From the NCBI RefSeq assembly GCF_000425265.1, contig NZ_AUDC01000010.1:434001-498000 (forward strand): 64,000 bases of DNA, given 5' to 3'. How positions within the stretch are numbered: position 1 is the stretch's first letter; the number at the start of each line of letters is the position of its first letter. Positions 42,300 through 52,406 of this stretch are shown piece after piece. A program made the translations under genes and the position numbers. The notes beneath the pieces are model-generated. The model searched no databases. It saw only the letters and a program-made list of their open reading frames with translations, and was not told where the DNA came from. This DNA is from Maridesulfovibrio zosterae DSM 11974. Its GTDB lineage: Bacteria > Desulfobacterota > Desulfovibrionia > Desulfovibrionales > Desulfovibrionaceae.

Positions 42300-43475
42300 T
42301 TATTTGTTCATCAACATATTCCCGATTTTTCCAAGTGACGTTTTAAGGACTTCGTCGTCAACGGCATAAGAAAAACGGATACAACGGTCATCTCCGAAGG
42401 CAGATCCTGGAACGAGAGCAATTCCAACTTCTTCAAGAATTTTAGTACACATTGATGCTGAATCAGGTGTTTCTTCGGTGTAGAAGTTTTCAAGTACCGG
42501 GAAAAGATAAAATGCTCCATCCGGTTTTGGGCAGACAACACCGGGCCATGAAGTAATAATTTCATGAGCAATATCTCTACGTCTGTGGAAAACATCACGC
42601 ATTTCATCAATAAAATCCCATGAACCATCAAAAGCGGCAATAGCGGCTTTCTGAGCCATGGTATTTACGTTTGATGTCGACTGTCCCTGAATTTTAACCA
42701 TTGCTTTTACCAGATCAGGATGGGCAAGAGCAGTACCTACACGCCATCCGGTCATACAGAAGCTTTTAGATAAAGCACCTACAATAGCTACGTCTTCAGG
42801 ATTTTTCTCCCAAAAAGTAGAAAGTGTTGAATACTCTGCCGGAGCGTAAACAAGACGGTCATAAACTTCATCTGAAACAATAAATATTCCCTTACTCTTA
42901 GCCCAGTTGGCAATTTCATCAAGATGTGCCTGAGGGTAGTGCCCACCAGTAGGGTTTGACGGAGTATTAATAACAAGGAGCTTTGTTCTTTCAGTACAAC
43001 ATGCTTCAAGATCCTTGATTTGAGCAAGAAATCCTGATTCAGCAGTAGTTGGGACAATAACAGGAACGCCATCTGCCAACTCTACCATTGCAGGATAACT
43101 TACCCAGTAAGGAGCAGGGATCAGGACTTCATCACCCTGATCAATAAGAGCCATAAAAAGGTTATACAATGACTGCTTGCCACCGTTACTGATAATTGTA
43201 TTATCAGCGGTAGCTTTAACTCCGTAAAATCTACCATAATAATCAGCTACGGCCCTACGTAGTTCTGGGAGACCCGGAACAGCTGTATACCGATGAAAAC
43301 CATCGTCAACAGCCTTTTTCATGGCTTCACATACATGCTGAGGAGTTGGAAAATCAGGTTCACCAACCGCTAAGCTGACAATTTCCTTTCCCTGTGCACG
43401 CAACTCCTGAGCTTTGGCGTTCACAGCCAGTGTTGCGGACGGTTTAGCTCTCATAAGTCTTTTAGAAATTTTCAT
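42300..43475 (-). CDS. Pyridoxal phosphate aspartate aminotransferase (class I)
   Basis: Transfers the amino group between aspartate and 2-oxoglutarate or a related pair. The 391-residue protein is of the bacterial I-gamma type. It shows VSLAVGEPDFPTPQHV, the PLP stretch NTPSNPTGGHY, the internal-aldimine lysine in GALSKSFCMTGWRVG, and the carboxylate-binding arginine in CIRFSYA. Some relatives also act on prephenate or aromatic substrates, so specificity is inferred. AGGAAAGAG precedes the ATG. Single gene, with pgi downstream. Confidence 0.93.
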   Translation of the reverse strand: MKISKRLMRAKPSATLAVNAKAQELRAQGKEIVSLAVGEPDFPTPQHVCEAMKKAVDDGFHRYTAVPGLPELRRAVADYYGRFYGVKATADNTIISNGGKQSLYNLFMALIDQGDEVLIPAPYWVSYPAMVELADGVPVIVPTTAESGFLAQIKDLEACCTERTKLLVINTPSNPTGGHYPQAHLDEIANWAKSKGIFIVSDEVYDRLVYAPAEYSTLSTFWEKNPEDVAIVGALSKSFCMTGWRVGTALAHPDLVKAMVKIQGQSTSNVNTMAQKAAIAAFDGSWDFIDEMRDVFHRRRDIAHEIITSWPGVVCPKPDGAFYLFPVLENFYTEETPDSASMCTKILEEVGIALVPGSAFGDDRCIRFSYAVDDEVLKTSLGKIGNMLMNK

Positions 43476-43951
43476 ATCTCTTTCCTGCTGCTTGAGTTAT
43501 ATGTTACTCCCTAGGCCATCGACACCACATAAGCATACACAAGTACAAGGTATTTCAATGAGTTATAACTGAATTATGAAGTGATACATAGGATACATGC
43601 AAATTCAGGTTTGATAGATTGTTCATAATAAACAGATTTCCATGCGCACTGAAAACCAGAAATAAAACATACTTAAGTGTATGATAAATATTTGATTTTT
43701 TAATTGCTGCAAAGAAAAAGACTGTTTTGAAACGATCTATTAGTATTCCGGTATATGCTTTAATTAGGAACCTAAATGAAAACACGGCGAACGTAAATCT
43801 TTCTATGGTAGGTATCTCACTTTCCACTGCATTTTTTATATCATTACCTTAAGTATAATTAAAAAATTACTTAAATAAAAAACTGGGCTGATAAACTTTT
43901 TTGCAAATGAACCGCTCCCCTGCTACAACCTCAAACGAGGAGATTAATTAC
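43476..43951. other. 476-bp region between aminotransferase and lipoprotein genes
   Basis: Divergent promoter region. A minus-strand frame of 90 codons (43555-43827) is rich in Phe and lacks a Shine-Dalgarno or recognisable family; I consider it chance. The region ends with the GAGGAG ribosome-binding site of the lipoprotein gene. No other structure is clear. Confidence 0.5.
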
Positions 43952-44302
43952 ATGTACAGATTTCTTATTTTATCAACTCTTCTATTCAGTCTTATCGGTT
44001 GCTCAACTGTTATGATAGACGGAGATGTTACATCGGATCAGGGAACTGATCTTGGACCGGTTCATATGGAAACTTTTAAAAATCGCGGGTTGAAAAAATA
44101 TTCCATCAGAGCTGAATTTCCTGACGAAACTGTTTTTAAAGGCGAAATAAATTTCGGTGAGAAGACAACTACTCTGTTTACTGACAATGGAGTCAGCATG
44201 AAGTGCGACTTTGAAATGAATACCCCTGAAGGGTATTTTGAAAATGGCGGAACAGGTGTCTGCACCACATCTGATGGTCAAAAACTCAAAGTAAAATTCT
44301 AG
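43952..44302 (+). CDS. Small lipoprotein upstream of ftsE
   Basis: The 116-residue product begins with a lipoprotein signal (MYRFLILSTLLFSLIGC, lipobox Cys17). The mature part is a small beta-rich domain (FKGEINFGEKTTTLFTDNGVSMKCDFEMNTPEG, ending in GTGVCTTSDGQKLKVKF). I use the ATG at 43952, preceded by GAGGAG; the open frame begins 17 codons earlier without a ribosome-binding site. It stops 17 nt before ftsE, so it is probably the first gene of the ftsEX operon. The family is not recognised. A role at the envelope or division site is inference from position only. Confidence 0.8.
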   Translation: MYRFLILSTLLFSLIGCSTVMIDGDVTSDQGTDLGPVHMETFKNRGLKKYSIRAEFPDETVFKGEINFGEKTTTLFTDNGVSMKCDFEMNTPEGYFENGGTGVCTTSDGQKLKVKF

Positions 44303-44319
44303 ACTAGAATAGGTATTTA

Positions 44320-45009
44320 ATGATCCGGCTAAACCGCCTGTCATATAATTTCGGCTCAAACTGGGCGTTAAAAGACATATCTCTGCATATCAGCAAAGGT
44401 GAATTTATCTTTCTAACCGGTCATTCAGGAGCAGGAAAGACAACACTTATGCGTCTTTTATACGGGGCATTACCCGTTCAGAGAGGACAAGCTACTGTCG
44501 CTGGATATGATCTTCACAGCATTAAAAAAAAGAACATTCCTATGCTCCGCCGCGAACTGGGAGTTGTTTTTCAGGATTTTAAAATTCTGCCGAACCGTTC
44601 AGTTTATGAAAATGTATCACTTGCCCTGACTGTACGCAGCATGCCGAAATCAATTATAGATAAAAGAGTCCGGGCCATTATTCGTGCCCTTGGACTTGAA
44701 AATAAAAGTTATACCGTATGTAAACGCCTTTCAGGCGGTGAACAGCAGCGCGTAGCCATTGCCAGAGCCATGGTTGTTAACCCAAAACTTATTCTTGCTG
44801 ACGAACCAACCGGAAACCTTGATTTTGAGCTGTCAATGCATCTTATGGACGTATTTAAACAGTTCAATACCCATGGAACAACAATTATAATGGCTACCCA
44901 CAGCAGAGAAATACTGCGCTGTGTTCCTGATGCAAAAGTTGTCCACCTTGAAGATGGACAACTTTGTGAACCTCCCGAATATATACTTTCGGAGCTGTGT
45001 CGATGTTAG
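44320..45009 (+). CDS. ftsE: FtsE, cell-division ABC ATPase
   Basis: ATPase partner of FtsX, which activates septal peptidoglycan hydrolases. The 229-residue protein has Walker [15 protein letters not shown]-loop [17 protein letters not shown] (the NRSVYENV stretch is FtsE-like), the ABC signature [14 protein letters not shown] and Walker [13 protein letters not shown]. The last codons overlap the ftsX start. The length is standard. Confidence 0.96.
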   Translation: MIRLNRLSYNFGSNWALKDISLHISKGEFIFLTGHSGAGKTTLMRLLYGALPVQRGQATVAGYDLHSIKKKNIPMLRRELGVVFQDFKILPNRSVYENVSLALTVRSMPKSIIDKRVRAIIRALGLENKSYTVCKRLSGGEQQRVAIARAMVVNPKLILADEPTGNLDFELSMHLMDVFKQFNTHGTTIIMATHSREILRCVPDAKVVHLEDGQLCEPPEYILSELCRC

Positions 45010-45884
45010 CGCTTTTTTTCAGGCTCATAGGAAGAGGCATACGTGATATGGGCCTGCATCCGTGGGCTAACTTTTTCACCCTGATTGCTGTAACCATGGT
45101 CTCATTGCTGGCAGGGCTGTTCATGCTTACATTACATAATGTAAATCAGGAACTCCTCAAATCCAAAGGACAGGTAGAAATACAAATTTTCTGGAAAGCA
45201 GGTTCTCCACTTGAGGAAATTAAAAAGCAATGGGCTGATCTTGAAACAACGAAAGGTCTAGTAGATATTCGTAAATTTACCCCTGAATCAGCTTTAAAAC
45301 ATCTTTCAGCAGCACTCAGCGATTCTAATAATTTAGCATGGCTGAGTCAAAATAATAACCCGCTTCCGCCAACAGCTTTACTCTCATTTTCTGTTGAGCA
45401 AGGAGTTAAAAATGATAGATGGGCTGCAAATTTATTACATAAGCTAAAAGAACTTCCCTTTGTGGATAAGGTTCATTATAATCCTTTACAAATTGATCTG
45501 GCACGTGGTTGGATTAACCTCACCCAATCAATAGTCTGGCCCATAATAGGTTTTCTCGGCCTAGTAGTGGCTCTCGTCGTCGGCAATACCATGCGCCTAT
45601 CCTTAATGACCCGGCACGATGAAATAGAGATTCTTTACCTTGTGGGTGCTAAGCAATGGTTTATCAGACTTCCCCTTCTTACAGGAGGAGCAATTTTAGG
45701 GCTGTTCGGAAGTTCGATAGCTCTAGGTTCACTATATGCTGCGCAACTTATTTTCACAGATATTCTGAATTTTCCACCGCTCTTTATGAAGCTGACTTTT
45801 CTGCCTCCGGAACAATGCGCCATACTTATCGGAGCTGTTACGTTGATTGGAATGTTCAGCAGCTTTGTTGCTGTAAAAAAATAG
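44997..45884 (+). CDS. ftsX: FtsX, cell-division permease subunit
   Basis: Membrane partner of FtsE. The protein of about 295 residues has an N-terminal helix ([22 protein letters not shown]), a periplasmic domain (about residues 50-165, with the usual [12 protein letters not shown] opening), then three helices including [35 protein letters not shown]-like sequence in which the cytoplasmic [13 protein letters not shown] loop is the FtsX signature. The start is either GTG at 44997 or ATG at 45003, both near GGAG at 44991-44994. Overlaps ftsE. Confidence 0.94.
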   Translation: MSMLALFFRLIGRGIRDMGLHPWANFFTLIAVTMVSLLAGLFMLTLHNVNQELLKSKGQVEIQIFWKAGSPLEEIKKQWADLETTKGLVDIRKFTPESALKHLSAALSDSNNLAWLSQNNNPLPPTALLSFSVEQGVKNDRWAANLLHKLKELPFVDKVHYNPLQIDLARGWINLTQSIVWPIIGFLGLVVALVVGNTMRLSLMTRHDEIEILYLVGAKQWFIRLPLLTGGAILGLFGSSIALGSLYAAQLIFTDILNFPPLFMKLTFLPPEQCAILIGAVTLIGMFSSFVAVKK

Positions 45885-45944
45885 TTTTATTCAAAACAAA
45901 TTTATATAATTTAACTCAACCCCAACCCAAAAATCATTGGGATT

Positions 45945-45972
45945 CTTAAACCCTTTTATAAAAGGGTTTAAG
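45945..45972 (+). terminator. 28-nt perfect palindrome after ftsX
   Basis: cttaaaccctttta followed by its exact complement (no loop) lies 61 nt past the ftsX stop. Adjacent sequence is GC-rich (agccagccggcaggct). From memory, similar TTAAACCC...GGGTTTAAG-GCCGGC units recur after genes in Desulfovibrio genomes, so it may be a repeated terminator-type element. Confidence 0.6.
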
Positions 45973-46098
45973 CCAGCCGGCAGGCTCGTCCAAGGCTCAC
46001 CTCTGCCAAATATGTATAGTACTGTACTATCTGTTCCAGACAGTTGAAGCCAGGACAAAAAACCATCCCGGATTACATCCCAAAAAAAAGGACCAATC

Positions 46099-47766
46099 AT
46101 GAGAAGTAAAAAAATGACAGGAGGGCTCGAAAAAGCCCCGCATCGTTCTTTGCTTTACGCACTGGGCATGTCCAAAGATGAAGTTAGCCGTCCGCTTATC
46201 GGAGTATGTAATTCTGCTAACGAAATTATTCCCGGCCACGTCCATCTTGATATTATCACTAGAGCAGTAAAAGACGGCGTCCGTCTTGCCGGCGGTGTTC
46301 CAATGGAATTTCCGGCAATCGGAGTCTGCGACGGTTTAGCAATGAACCATGCAGGGATGCGTTATTCACTGCCTAGCCGTGAAATTATAGCTGACTCGAT
46401 TGAAATCATGGCTACAGCACATCCTTTTGATGCACTGGTGTTAATCCCAAACTGCGATAAAATCGTACCGGGTATGCTGATGGCAGCTCTTCGCCTGAAC
46501 ATACCTACTATCATTGTCAGTGGCGGAGCTATGCTGGCCGGTCGCAAAGATGGTAAAAAAGTTGACCTTATTACTGTCTTTGAAGGTGTTGGACAGGTTA
46601 AATCAGGCAACATGACTGAAGATGAACTTTCTGTTCTTGAGCAAAGTGCCTGCCCCACATGTGGTTCCTGTTCCGGCATGTTCACTGCAAATTCTATGAA
46701 CTGTCTGTCAGAAACTATAGGTCTGGCGCTTCCTGGTAACGGTACTATTCCAGCTGTTATGGCTGCCCGTACACGTCTTGCAAAAGAAGCCGGAGCACAG
46801 ATCATGACCTTGCTGGAAAAAGATATCAAGCCACGAGATATTGTAACTGAAAAAAGTCTCAAAAATGCAGTTACCATGGATATGGCTCTTGGTTGTTCCA
46901 CCAATACGGTACTGCATCTGCCTGCAATTTTCAGCGAAGCAGGTCTTAAATTAGATCTCACTGTATTCGATAAAATAAGTCGCAGCACACCTAACCTATG
47001 CAAACTTTCTCCTGCAGGCCCTCATCATATTGAAGATTTGAACAGTGCTGGCGGTATTCAGGGTGTTATGGCTGAGCTGGCTAAAACTGGACGTATTGAG
47101 CTGGATTCACTTACCGTCACAGGAAAAACTGTCGGTGAAAATCTAAAATCACTTAATGCAGGGGTAACTAATCATGAAATAGTTCGCCCTGTTGATGATC
47201 CATACAGCAATGAAGGCGGTATCGCGGTTCTCTTTGGTAATATTGCTGAAGATGGTTGTGTTGTAAAACAGTCTGCGGTTGCGCCTGAAATGATGAAGAG
47301 AACCTGTAACGCCAAAGTCTACAATTCTGAAGAAGATGCTGTTGAAGCAATTCTCGGTAAACAGATAGTTAAAGGCGATGCTGTTGTGATACTTTATGAA
47401 GGTCCAAAAGGCGGACCGGGTATGCGTGAAATGCTTACCCCTACTTCTGCCATTGCAGGAATGGGACTTGGCGCAGATGTGGCACTGATAACCGATGGAC
47501 GTTTCAGCGGCGGGACACGCGGAGCAGCTATAGGCCATGTTTCGCCCGAAGCAGCATCCGGTGGTGCAATCGGCTTAGTTCAGACAGGTGATGTCATAGA
47601 AATAGATATTCCTGCAAGAACCATCAATTTAATGATTGATGATGATGAATTCAAACGCCGTAAAGCAGAATTCAAACCAATCGAAAAGGAAATGCCCACA
47701 GCTTTCCTTAAACGTTACAGCCAGAATGTAACTTCTGCCTCCACTGGTGCTGTTTATAAAAAATAA
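46099..47766 (+). CDS. ilvD: Dihydroxy-acid dehydratase
   Basis: Fe-S dehydratase of the isoleucine/valine pathway (dihydroxyacid to 2-keto acid). The 555-residue product has cluster cysteines in [10 protein letters not shown] and [28 protein letters not shown], and the C-terminal [25 protein letters not shown] precedes the ATG. It is a single-gene transcript: a palindrome separates it from ftsX, and a terminator follows. No attenuator-like leader peptide is evident in the 214 nt upstream. Confidence 0.97.
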   Translation: MRSKKMTGGLEKAPHRSLLYALGMSKDEVSRPLIGVCNSANEIIPGHVHLDIITRAVKDGVRLAGGVPMEFPAIGVCDGLAMNHAGMRYSLPSREIIADSIEIMATAHPFDALVLIPNCDKIVPGMLMAALRLNIPTIIVSGGAMLAGRKDGKKVDLITVFEGVGQVKSGNMTEDELSVLEQSACPTCGSCSGMFTANSMNCLSETIGLALPGNGTIPAVMAARTRLAKEAGAQIMTLLEKDIKPRDIVTEKSLKNAVTMDMALGCSTNTVLHLPAIFSEAGLKLDLTVFDKISRSTPNLCKLSPAGPHHIEDLNSAGGIQGVMAELAKTGRIELDSLTVTGKTVGENLKSLNAGVTNHEIVRPVDDPYSNEGGIAVLFGNIAEDGCVVKQSAVAPEMMKRTCNAKVYNSEEDAVEAILGKQIVKGDAVVILYEGPKGGPGMREMLTPTSAIAGMGLGADVALITDGRFSGGTRGAAIGHVSPEAASGGAIGLVQTGDVIEIDIPARTINLMIDDDEFKRRKAEFKPIEKEMPTAFLKRYSQNVTSASTGAVYKK

Positions 47767-48079
47767 TTATTGTTTAAAATATATCAGGTGGATTCAGATA
47801 TGAAGCTTTTAGAATAGCTTTTCAGCTTTTCTACTATCAGCTGATTTTGTACCACATATACCGCGGGTCAATCAGATAAATTCTCTGAATGATCCGCGCT
47901 TTTTATTAATCAAAGTTCAGTTTACAAATTTAATTCTCCCCCATAAAATACTAAAAGTTTTTGGAACCCTTAACTCAGAAATTAAGTATCTAAAAACATT
48001 ATTTTCTAAAAGATTCTAAGCATGTATACTGCATTCACTCTCCGGCAACTACGCCAGAAGATTAAAAGAGGAAAATAAA
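47767..48079. other. 313-bp gap between ilvD and the DUF362 gene
   Basis: Holds the ilvD terminator (47862-47898) and then about 150 nt of AT-rich sequence that must include the promoter of the DUF362 gene. No open frame of note. Confidence 0.5.
47862..47898 (+). terminator. Terminator downstream of ilvD
   Basis: A stem of about 15 bp with one G-U and one mismatch (cgcgggtcaatcaga with tctgaatgatccgcg) is followed by CTTTTTATT, about 95 nt past the ilvD stop. Confidence 0.85.
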
Positions 48080-49183
48080 ATGTCAAAAGTATATTTCTGG
48101 AATTTACGCACAAGCCGTAAATCTCCGCATGCATTAAAAATGAAAAAATTACTCAAGGAGTCAGGTTTAAACGCTATCGTTGATCCCGGAAATCTTGTTG
48201 CGTTGAAAGTCCATTTTGGCGAAAGCGGAAACACAGGTTATTTAAATGCACTGAACTTGCGTCCTATTGTAGAGTTTCTAAAGAAAGCAGGTGCTAAACC
48301 TTTTTTCACAGATACCAGTACATTATATGTAGGAGATCGCGGAGAGTCTGTTTCTCATGGTCTGCTTGCGGCAAGACATGGATATGATCCCAATGTAATA
48401 GGAGCCCCTGTTTTATTTGCAGATGGTCTAAGAGGCGAATATGAAACCACCATTCCTTATACAGGAAACCATATTTCAGAAGCTCACGTCGGTGGAATGT
48501 TTATGGAATCAGATATGCTTGTTACACTAAATCATGTGAAAGGACATGGACTTGCAGGGTACGGTGGGGCAATCAAAAACGTAGGTATGGGCTGTGCCTC
48601 TAAAAAAGGTAAAATGCATATACACTTATCCACAGGCCCCAAACTTAAACCTGAACATTGTACGGGATGTGGTGTGTGTATCTCTGAATGCGCTGCCGGA
48701 GCACTTGATCTGGATGATGACGGCCATATTCTGATGAACGGAAAATGTACCGGATGCGGACGTTGTTTCCTATCCTGCCGCTACAATGCAATTACGATTG
48801 ATTGGCAACGTGATGTAAACGAGTTTACTAAACGTCTTATTGAATACAACAAAGCAATTCTACATCGACTGAAACGCCCGGCTATGCATATCAATTTTTT
48901 AATGAATATTACTCCTGATTGTGACTGTCATGGATATAGCGATGCACCTATTTGTCCTGATCTAGGCGTAATGATTTCATCTGATCCCGTCGCTATAGAT
49001 CAGGCTTCACTTGATATGATAAACGCTGCCCCGCCCCTGTATCCAAGTCGCCTTCCTGAAGGACTAGGCCCCGGTGATGATAAATTTAAAGCTCTGACCC
49101 CGGAAACACCTGAAAATTTTGGACTCAAATATGCTGAAGAAATAGGTCTTGGATCAAGAAATTATAAATTAGTAACTATTTAA
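48080..49183 (+). CDS. DUF362 domain protein with two [4Fe-4S] clusters
   Basis: The 367-residue protein has a DUF362 domain (about residues 40-190: LVALKVHFGESGNTGYL, DTSTLYVGDRG, NHVKGHGLAGYGGAIKNVGMGCASK), split by a ferredoxin module with CTGCGVCISECAAGAL and CTGCGRCFLSCRYNAI, then the DUF362 remainder (SSDPVAIDQASLDMI). Such proteins occur in anaerobes without an assigned reaction. AGAGG precedes the ATG. It stands alone between two terminators. Redox function is inferred from the clusters. Confidence 0.9.
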   Translation: MSKVYFWNLRTSRKSPHALKMKKLLKESGLNAIVDPGNLVALKVHFGESGNTGYLNALNLRPIVEFLKKAGAKPFFTDTSTLYVGDRGESVSHGLLAARHGYDPNVIGAPVLFADGLRGEYETTIPYTGNHISEAHVGGMFMESDMLVTLNHVKGHGLAGYGGAIKNVGMGCASKKGKMHIHLSTGPKLKPEHCTGCGVCISECAAGALDLDDDGHILMNGKCTGCGRCFLSCRYNAITIDWQRDVNEFTKRLIEYNKAILHRLKRPAMHINFLMNITPDCDCHGYSDAPICPDLGVMISSDPVAIDQASLDMINAAPPLYPSRLPEGLGPGDDKFKALTPETPENFGLKYAEEIGLGSRNYKLVTI

Positions 49184-49189
49184 AATAAT

Positions 49190-49239
49190 TAAGGTGAAGG
49201 TTTATAAATTGATTAATCCATTTATAAACCTTCACCTTA
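49190..49239. terminator. Bidirectional terminator between DUF362 and HAD genes
   Basis: A perfect 20-bp stem (taaggtgaaggtttataaat and complement, 10-nt loop) sits between two converging genes. T-rich sequence follows on both strands. Confidence 0.88.
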
Positions 49240-49340
49240 TTAATTCTTAGTACGTTAAAACAATAAACTTAAAAATTATTGCAAAGACAACTCATACTCC
49301 ATTTAGATGAATGCCCATAAGTAATATTCAACTAAATTAA

Positions 49341-50009
49341 TTAGATAAGATTATCCCGCCTTAATATTTTCATAAGCTCTGCACAGTTTTCTGCTACAAA
49401 ATCTGGTTTTTCCGCAATTAAATCTTGAATAGACATACGCCCTGTTGCCACTCCAGCTGTAAGTGCTCCAGCCCGTTTTCCCGTTTCAATATCCATAGGA
49501 TGATCTCCAACCATGAGAGTATCGGCGGCGTCTATATTTATAATTTCTAAAGCCTTTAACAAATGCTCAGGATGAGGTTTAACGTTCTCCACATCTTCAC
49601 GGGAAAGAAAGCAACTTGAAAGTGTATCAATTTCAGGAACTAATTTACGCACAGCAGATGCTGTATTTCTGGTAATAATTCCGGTATGAATTCCTGCATT
49701 TTTAAGACTGCTTAGTATTTCACAAGTAAATGGAAAAAGATTTCCATTACTGGCTGCTTCAAGTTCCATGCTGATAATCAAAAAACGGCAACGGGTATGG
49801 AATTCTTTACCAAGATCAGGATCATTTTTGGAAAGACAATCAGCCACAAAATCAACCCATTCCAAAGCTGGAAGATCATTATTTTGAGGTAACGGGTCCA
49901 AAAAAGCACTACCAAGCGCTCTGAGCCTTTTTTTCATCTCATTGAAATCGATTGTTAATTCGGCTAATGTTCCATCAAAATCAAATACTATTGCTTTTAT
50001 CTTTTTCAT
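49341..50009 (-). CDS. HAD-superfamily phosphatase (phosphoglycolate phosphatase-like)
   Basis: The 222-residue protein has HAD motif I AIVFDFDGTLAEL with the nucleophilic Asp, motif II ITRNT, motif III region KPHPEHLLKAL and motif IV MVGDHPMDIETGKRAGA. A helical cap lies after motif I. The subfamily resembles Gph-like phosphatases, but a missing close match leaves the substrate open. The start has no strong ribosome-binding site. Divergent from the geranylgeranyl-reductase-family gene. Confidence 0.88.
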   Translation of the reverse strand: MKKIKAIVFDFDGTLAELTIDFNEMKKRLRALGSAFLDPLPQNNDLPALEWVDFVADCLSKNDPDLGKEFHTRCRFLIISMELEAASNGNLFPFTCEILSSLKNAGIHTGIITRNTASAVRKLVPEIDTLSSCFLSREDVENVKPHPEHLLKALEIINIDAADTLMVGDHPMDIETGKRAGALTAGVATGRMSIQDLIAEKPDFVAENCAELMKILRRDNLI

Positions 50010-50119
50010 TTTTAAATATATTTTCTAAGGTCTTGCTTGCCCAAGTGTGTTTCTAAAGTTATTAAAATATAGCTCAATTCAAGCACATACTACGGTTTTA
50101 ACAGTTTTCAGGAGTCCAC

Positions 50120-51262
50120 GTGTCCGGTAAATATGATGTCATCATTGCAGGAGGAGGTCCAGCAGGCTCAACATCCGCCTGCATACTCGCCCAGAAAGGT
50201 TATAAAGTTGCAATTATTGATAAAGCAAAATTCCCCAGAAAGAAGCTATGTGGAGGTCTTATTACCTACAAGACAACTAAGATTCTGGAAAAAATTTTTA
50301 ACTGTGATGTCGACTGTCTACGTGATCAGGGCATTATAAATTTTGAATCAGCTGAATATTCTATTAATTACCGTGATCACAAAATTCGTGATGCTGCGTC
50401 CACAATACCTTTCCGCTTCGTAGACAGGGTAGATTTTGATTACTTTCTTCTTCAAAAAGCTGCAAATGCCGGAGCACACATTTTTACAGAAGAAGAAATT
50501 ATAGCCTGTAATTATAAGGATGCGGAAATTAAGACAAAGTCAAACCGTATTTACAAAGGAAAATATCTGATTGGAGCTGATGGTGTTAACTCCACAATTC
50601 GTAAATTTCTTCCATATGATAAAGAAAAATGGAAGGCTAATATGGCATCAACAATCGAAATAATATTTGATGCCAAAGATTATCCCCGAGAAGTAACAAA
50701 ACCGGAATTATATATAGGACATCTGCGAGCAGGATATATCTGGGTTTTCCCGGCCAAAGGAAAAGTTGTAACCGGAATCGGTGCTCTTAACCGCTGCACA
50801 ACAAATTTTAAGAGAACTTACATGGATTTCCTTAAATCTCAAGGAATAGCAAATCCAGAATCTATTCCTATGAAAGGATACCCTCTTCCATATGGTAATT
50901 ACATGAAAAATCCTTGTTTCGGCAGAACTATTCTAGCTGGAGATGCAGCTGGAATAGTCGAACCTCTTTTTGGGGAAGGTATTTTTTATGCTCTTCAAAC
51001 TGGAAGATACTTAGCAGAATCAATTGCTCGCGGAATAATGGAAAATAAAAATCCTGAACAATTCTATTTAGAGCGTCTTAATAAATATGTATTCCCGGAA
51101 CTTCAATACTCCAACAGACTGCGATGGACTCTCTTTTACTCCCAAAGATTACTCAAACATATGTCTTTTAAAATAGCATTTAAATCAATGCCCAAACTTC
51201 TGGCTGATATGGTGCACGGAGTAAGATCATATAAATTTTTATTAAAAAAAGAATGGGATTAA
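50120..51262 (+). CDS. Geranylgeranyl-reductase-family FAD-dependent oxidoreductase
   Basis: The family reduces isoprenoid double bonds (chlorophyll and archaeal lipids, menaquinone side chains). The 380-residue product has the FAD dinucleotide motif VIIAGGGPAGSTSACILA, KLCGGLITYK (the family's C-G-G block), LIGADGVNSTIRK and AGDAAGIVEPLFGEGIFYAL. The start is GTG, right after CAGGAGT. In a sulfate reducer, menaquinone or polyprenol saturation is a reasonable guess. The downstream EamA gene converges on it. Confidence 0.88.
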   Translation: MSGKYDVIIAGGGPAGSTSACILAQKGYKVAIIDKAKFPRKKLCGGLITYKTTKILEKIFNCDVDCLRDQGIINFESAEYSINYRDHKIRDAASTIPFRFVDRVDFDYFLLQKAANAGAHIFTEEEIIACNYKDAEIKTKSNRIYKGKYLIGADGVNSTIRKFLPYDKEKWKANMASTIEIIFDAKDYPREVTKPELYIGHLRAGYIWVFPAKGKVVTGIGALNRCTTNFKRTYMDFLKSQGIANPESIPMKGYPLPYGNYMKNPCFGRTILAGDAAGIVEPLFGEGIFYALQTGRYLAESIARGIMENKNPEQFYLERLNKYVFPELQYSNRLRWTLFYSQRLLKHMSFKIAFKSMPKLLADMVHGVRSYKFLLKKEWD

Positions 51263-51280
51263 TATTTTTACTGCAATATT

Positions 51281-52159
51281 CTAAGATTTAACCTGTGATA
51301 TAAGCATGCCGCACAACATAAGTCCGCAACCGATGACACCTTGAACGGTGAGCATTTCACCTAGCAATAACCATCCTGCAAGTGCTGCAAAAACAGACTC
51401 AAGGCTTAGAATTATTGCCGCATGAGCTGGTTTGGCATCCTGTTGAGCAATAACCTGTAAAGTATAAGCAACTCCAACAGACATTAAACCACCATAAAGA
51501 ATTGGAATTGCTCCACCCAATATACCGGATGAAGTTACATCTTCAAATATAAATGCACCAATAAAACTAAAAATAGAACACACTGCAAACTGACCGCTGG
51601 CAAATTTAACAGGATCAACCTTGGTAGATAAAAGAGAAATAACAATAACGTGACCAGCCCAGAAAAAAGCACTGCATAGAACCAAAAAATCACCGAATTC
51701 TATATGAAAGCCTTCATTTACAGAAAGCAGATACATACCAATTATAGCCAAGAAAGCCCCAATCCAAGTAGCTAATCCTGTTTTTTGTTTAAAAAACAAT
51801 CCAAAAACAGGAACAAAAACAACATAAAGACCGGTAATGAATCCCGCATTTCCAGCTGTTGTATAAACCAGCCCCCACTGCTGAAGTGTAGAGCCAAGAA
51901 ATAAAGCCATCCCAGCAATAACACATCCTTTTATAAAACTTATCTTGTTAATCTCCTGATAAGTTCCATCTTTCTTTTTTTCCTTATCCAGGCGGTAAAT
52001 AAGTGGAAGTAATGCAGCTGCCCCCAATGCGAAGCGAACAGCATTAAAAGTAAGCGGACCGACATAATCCATCCCAACTCTCTGAGCTACAAATGCAGCT
52101 CCCCAGATAATCGCTGTAATAAGTAAAAGAATATCCGCTTTAAAACTCTTGCTATTCAT
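51281..52159 (-). CDS. EamA/DMT-superfamily transporter
   Basis: Ten-helix exporter with two EamA repeats. It begins SKSFKADILLLITAIIWGAAFV, contains GLVYTTAGNAGFITGLYVVFVP (end of first repeat) and AIILSLESVFAALAGWLLLGE (second repeat), typical of the YdcZ/RhaT-related drug/metabolite exporters. I use the ATG at 52159, which follows AGGAG by about 10 nt. An upstream ATG eight codons earlier (52183) overlaps that Shine-Dalgarno. Converges with the flavoprotein gene at 18 nt. Substrate unknown. Confidence 0.9.
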   Translation of the reverse strand: MNSKSFKADILLLITAIIWGAAFVAQRVGMDYVGPLTFNAVRFALGAAALLPLIYRLDKEKKKDGTYQEINKISFIKGCVIAGMALFLGSTLQQWGLVYTTAGNAGFITGLYVVFVPVFGLFFKQKTGLATWIGAFLAIIGMYLLSVNEGFHIEFGDFLVLCSAFFWAGHVIVISLLSTKVDPVKFASGQFAVCSIFSFIGAFIFEDVTSSGILGGAIPILYGGLMSVGVAYTLQVIAQQDAKPAHAAIILSLESVFAALAGWLLLGEMLTVQGVIGCGLMLCGMLISQVKS

Positions 52160-52347
52160 AAATAACAGACTCCTGCTGACCATCAGTAGATAAAATAAAT
52201 TTTTATAAATTTAAACAGAGGTGGAATTTATTAATTTTCGTGTGTCTTTTTTCATTTACAAAAAAATTATGATAAACAGGAAAGTCATTTCAAAATATAA
52301 TTTTTTTAGCAACAACTCATTTATTAACTTAAAAATATTTGATCAAA

Positions 52348-52382
52348 AAAATCCGCTGAAAGACAGTCTTTCAGCGGATTTT
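52348..52382 (-). terminator. Terminator downstream of the DUF39 gene
   Basis: A near-perfect 16-17-bp stem (aaaatccgctgaaagac with gtctttcagcggatttt) is followed on the minus strand by TTTTGATC. It lies about 25 nt past the stop. Confidence 0.92.
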
Positions 52383-52406
52383 TATCATGTTATATTGTCA
52401 TAAAAA

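Noticed and set aside
43555-43827. 90-codon frame opposite the lipoprotein leader
   Set aside because: Phe-rich, no Shine-Dalgarno, and it lies in the promoter region of two divergent genes.
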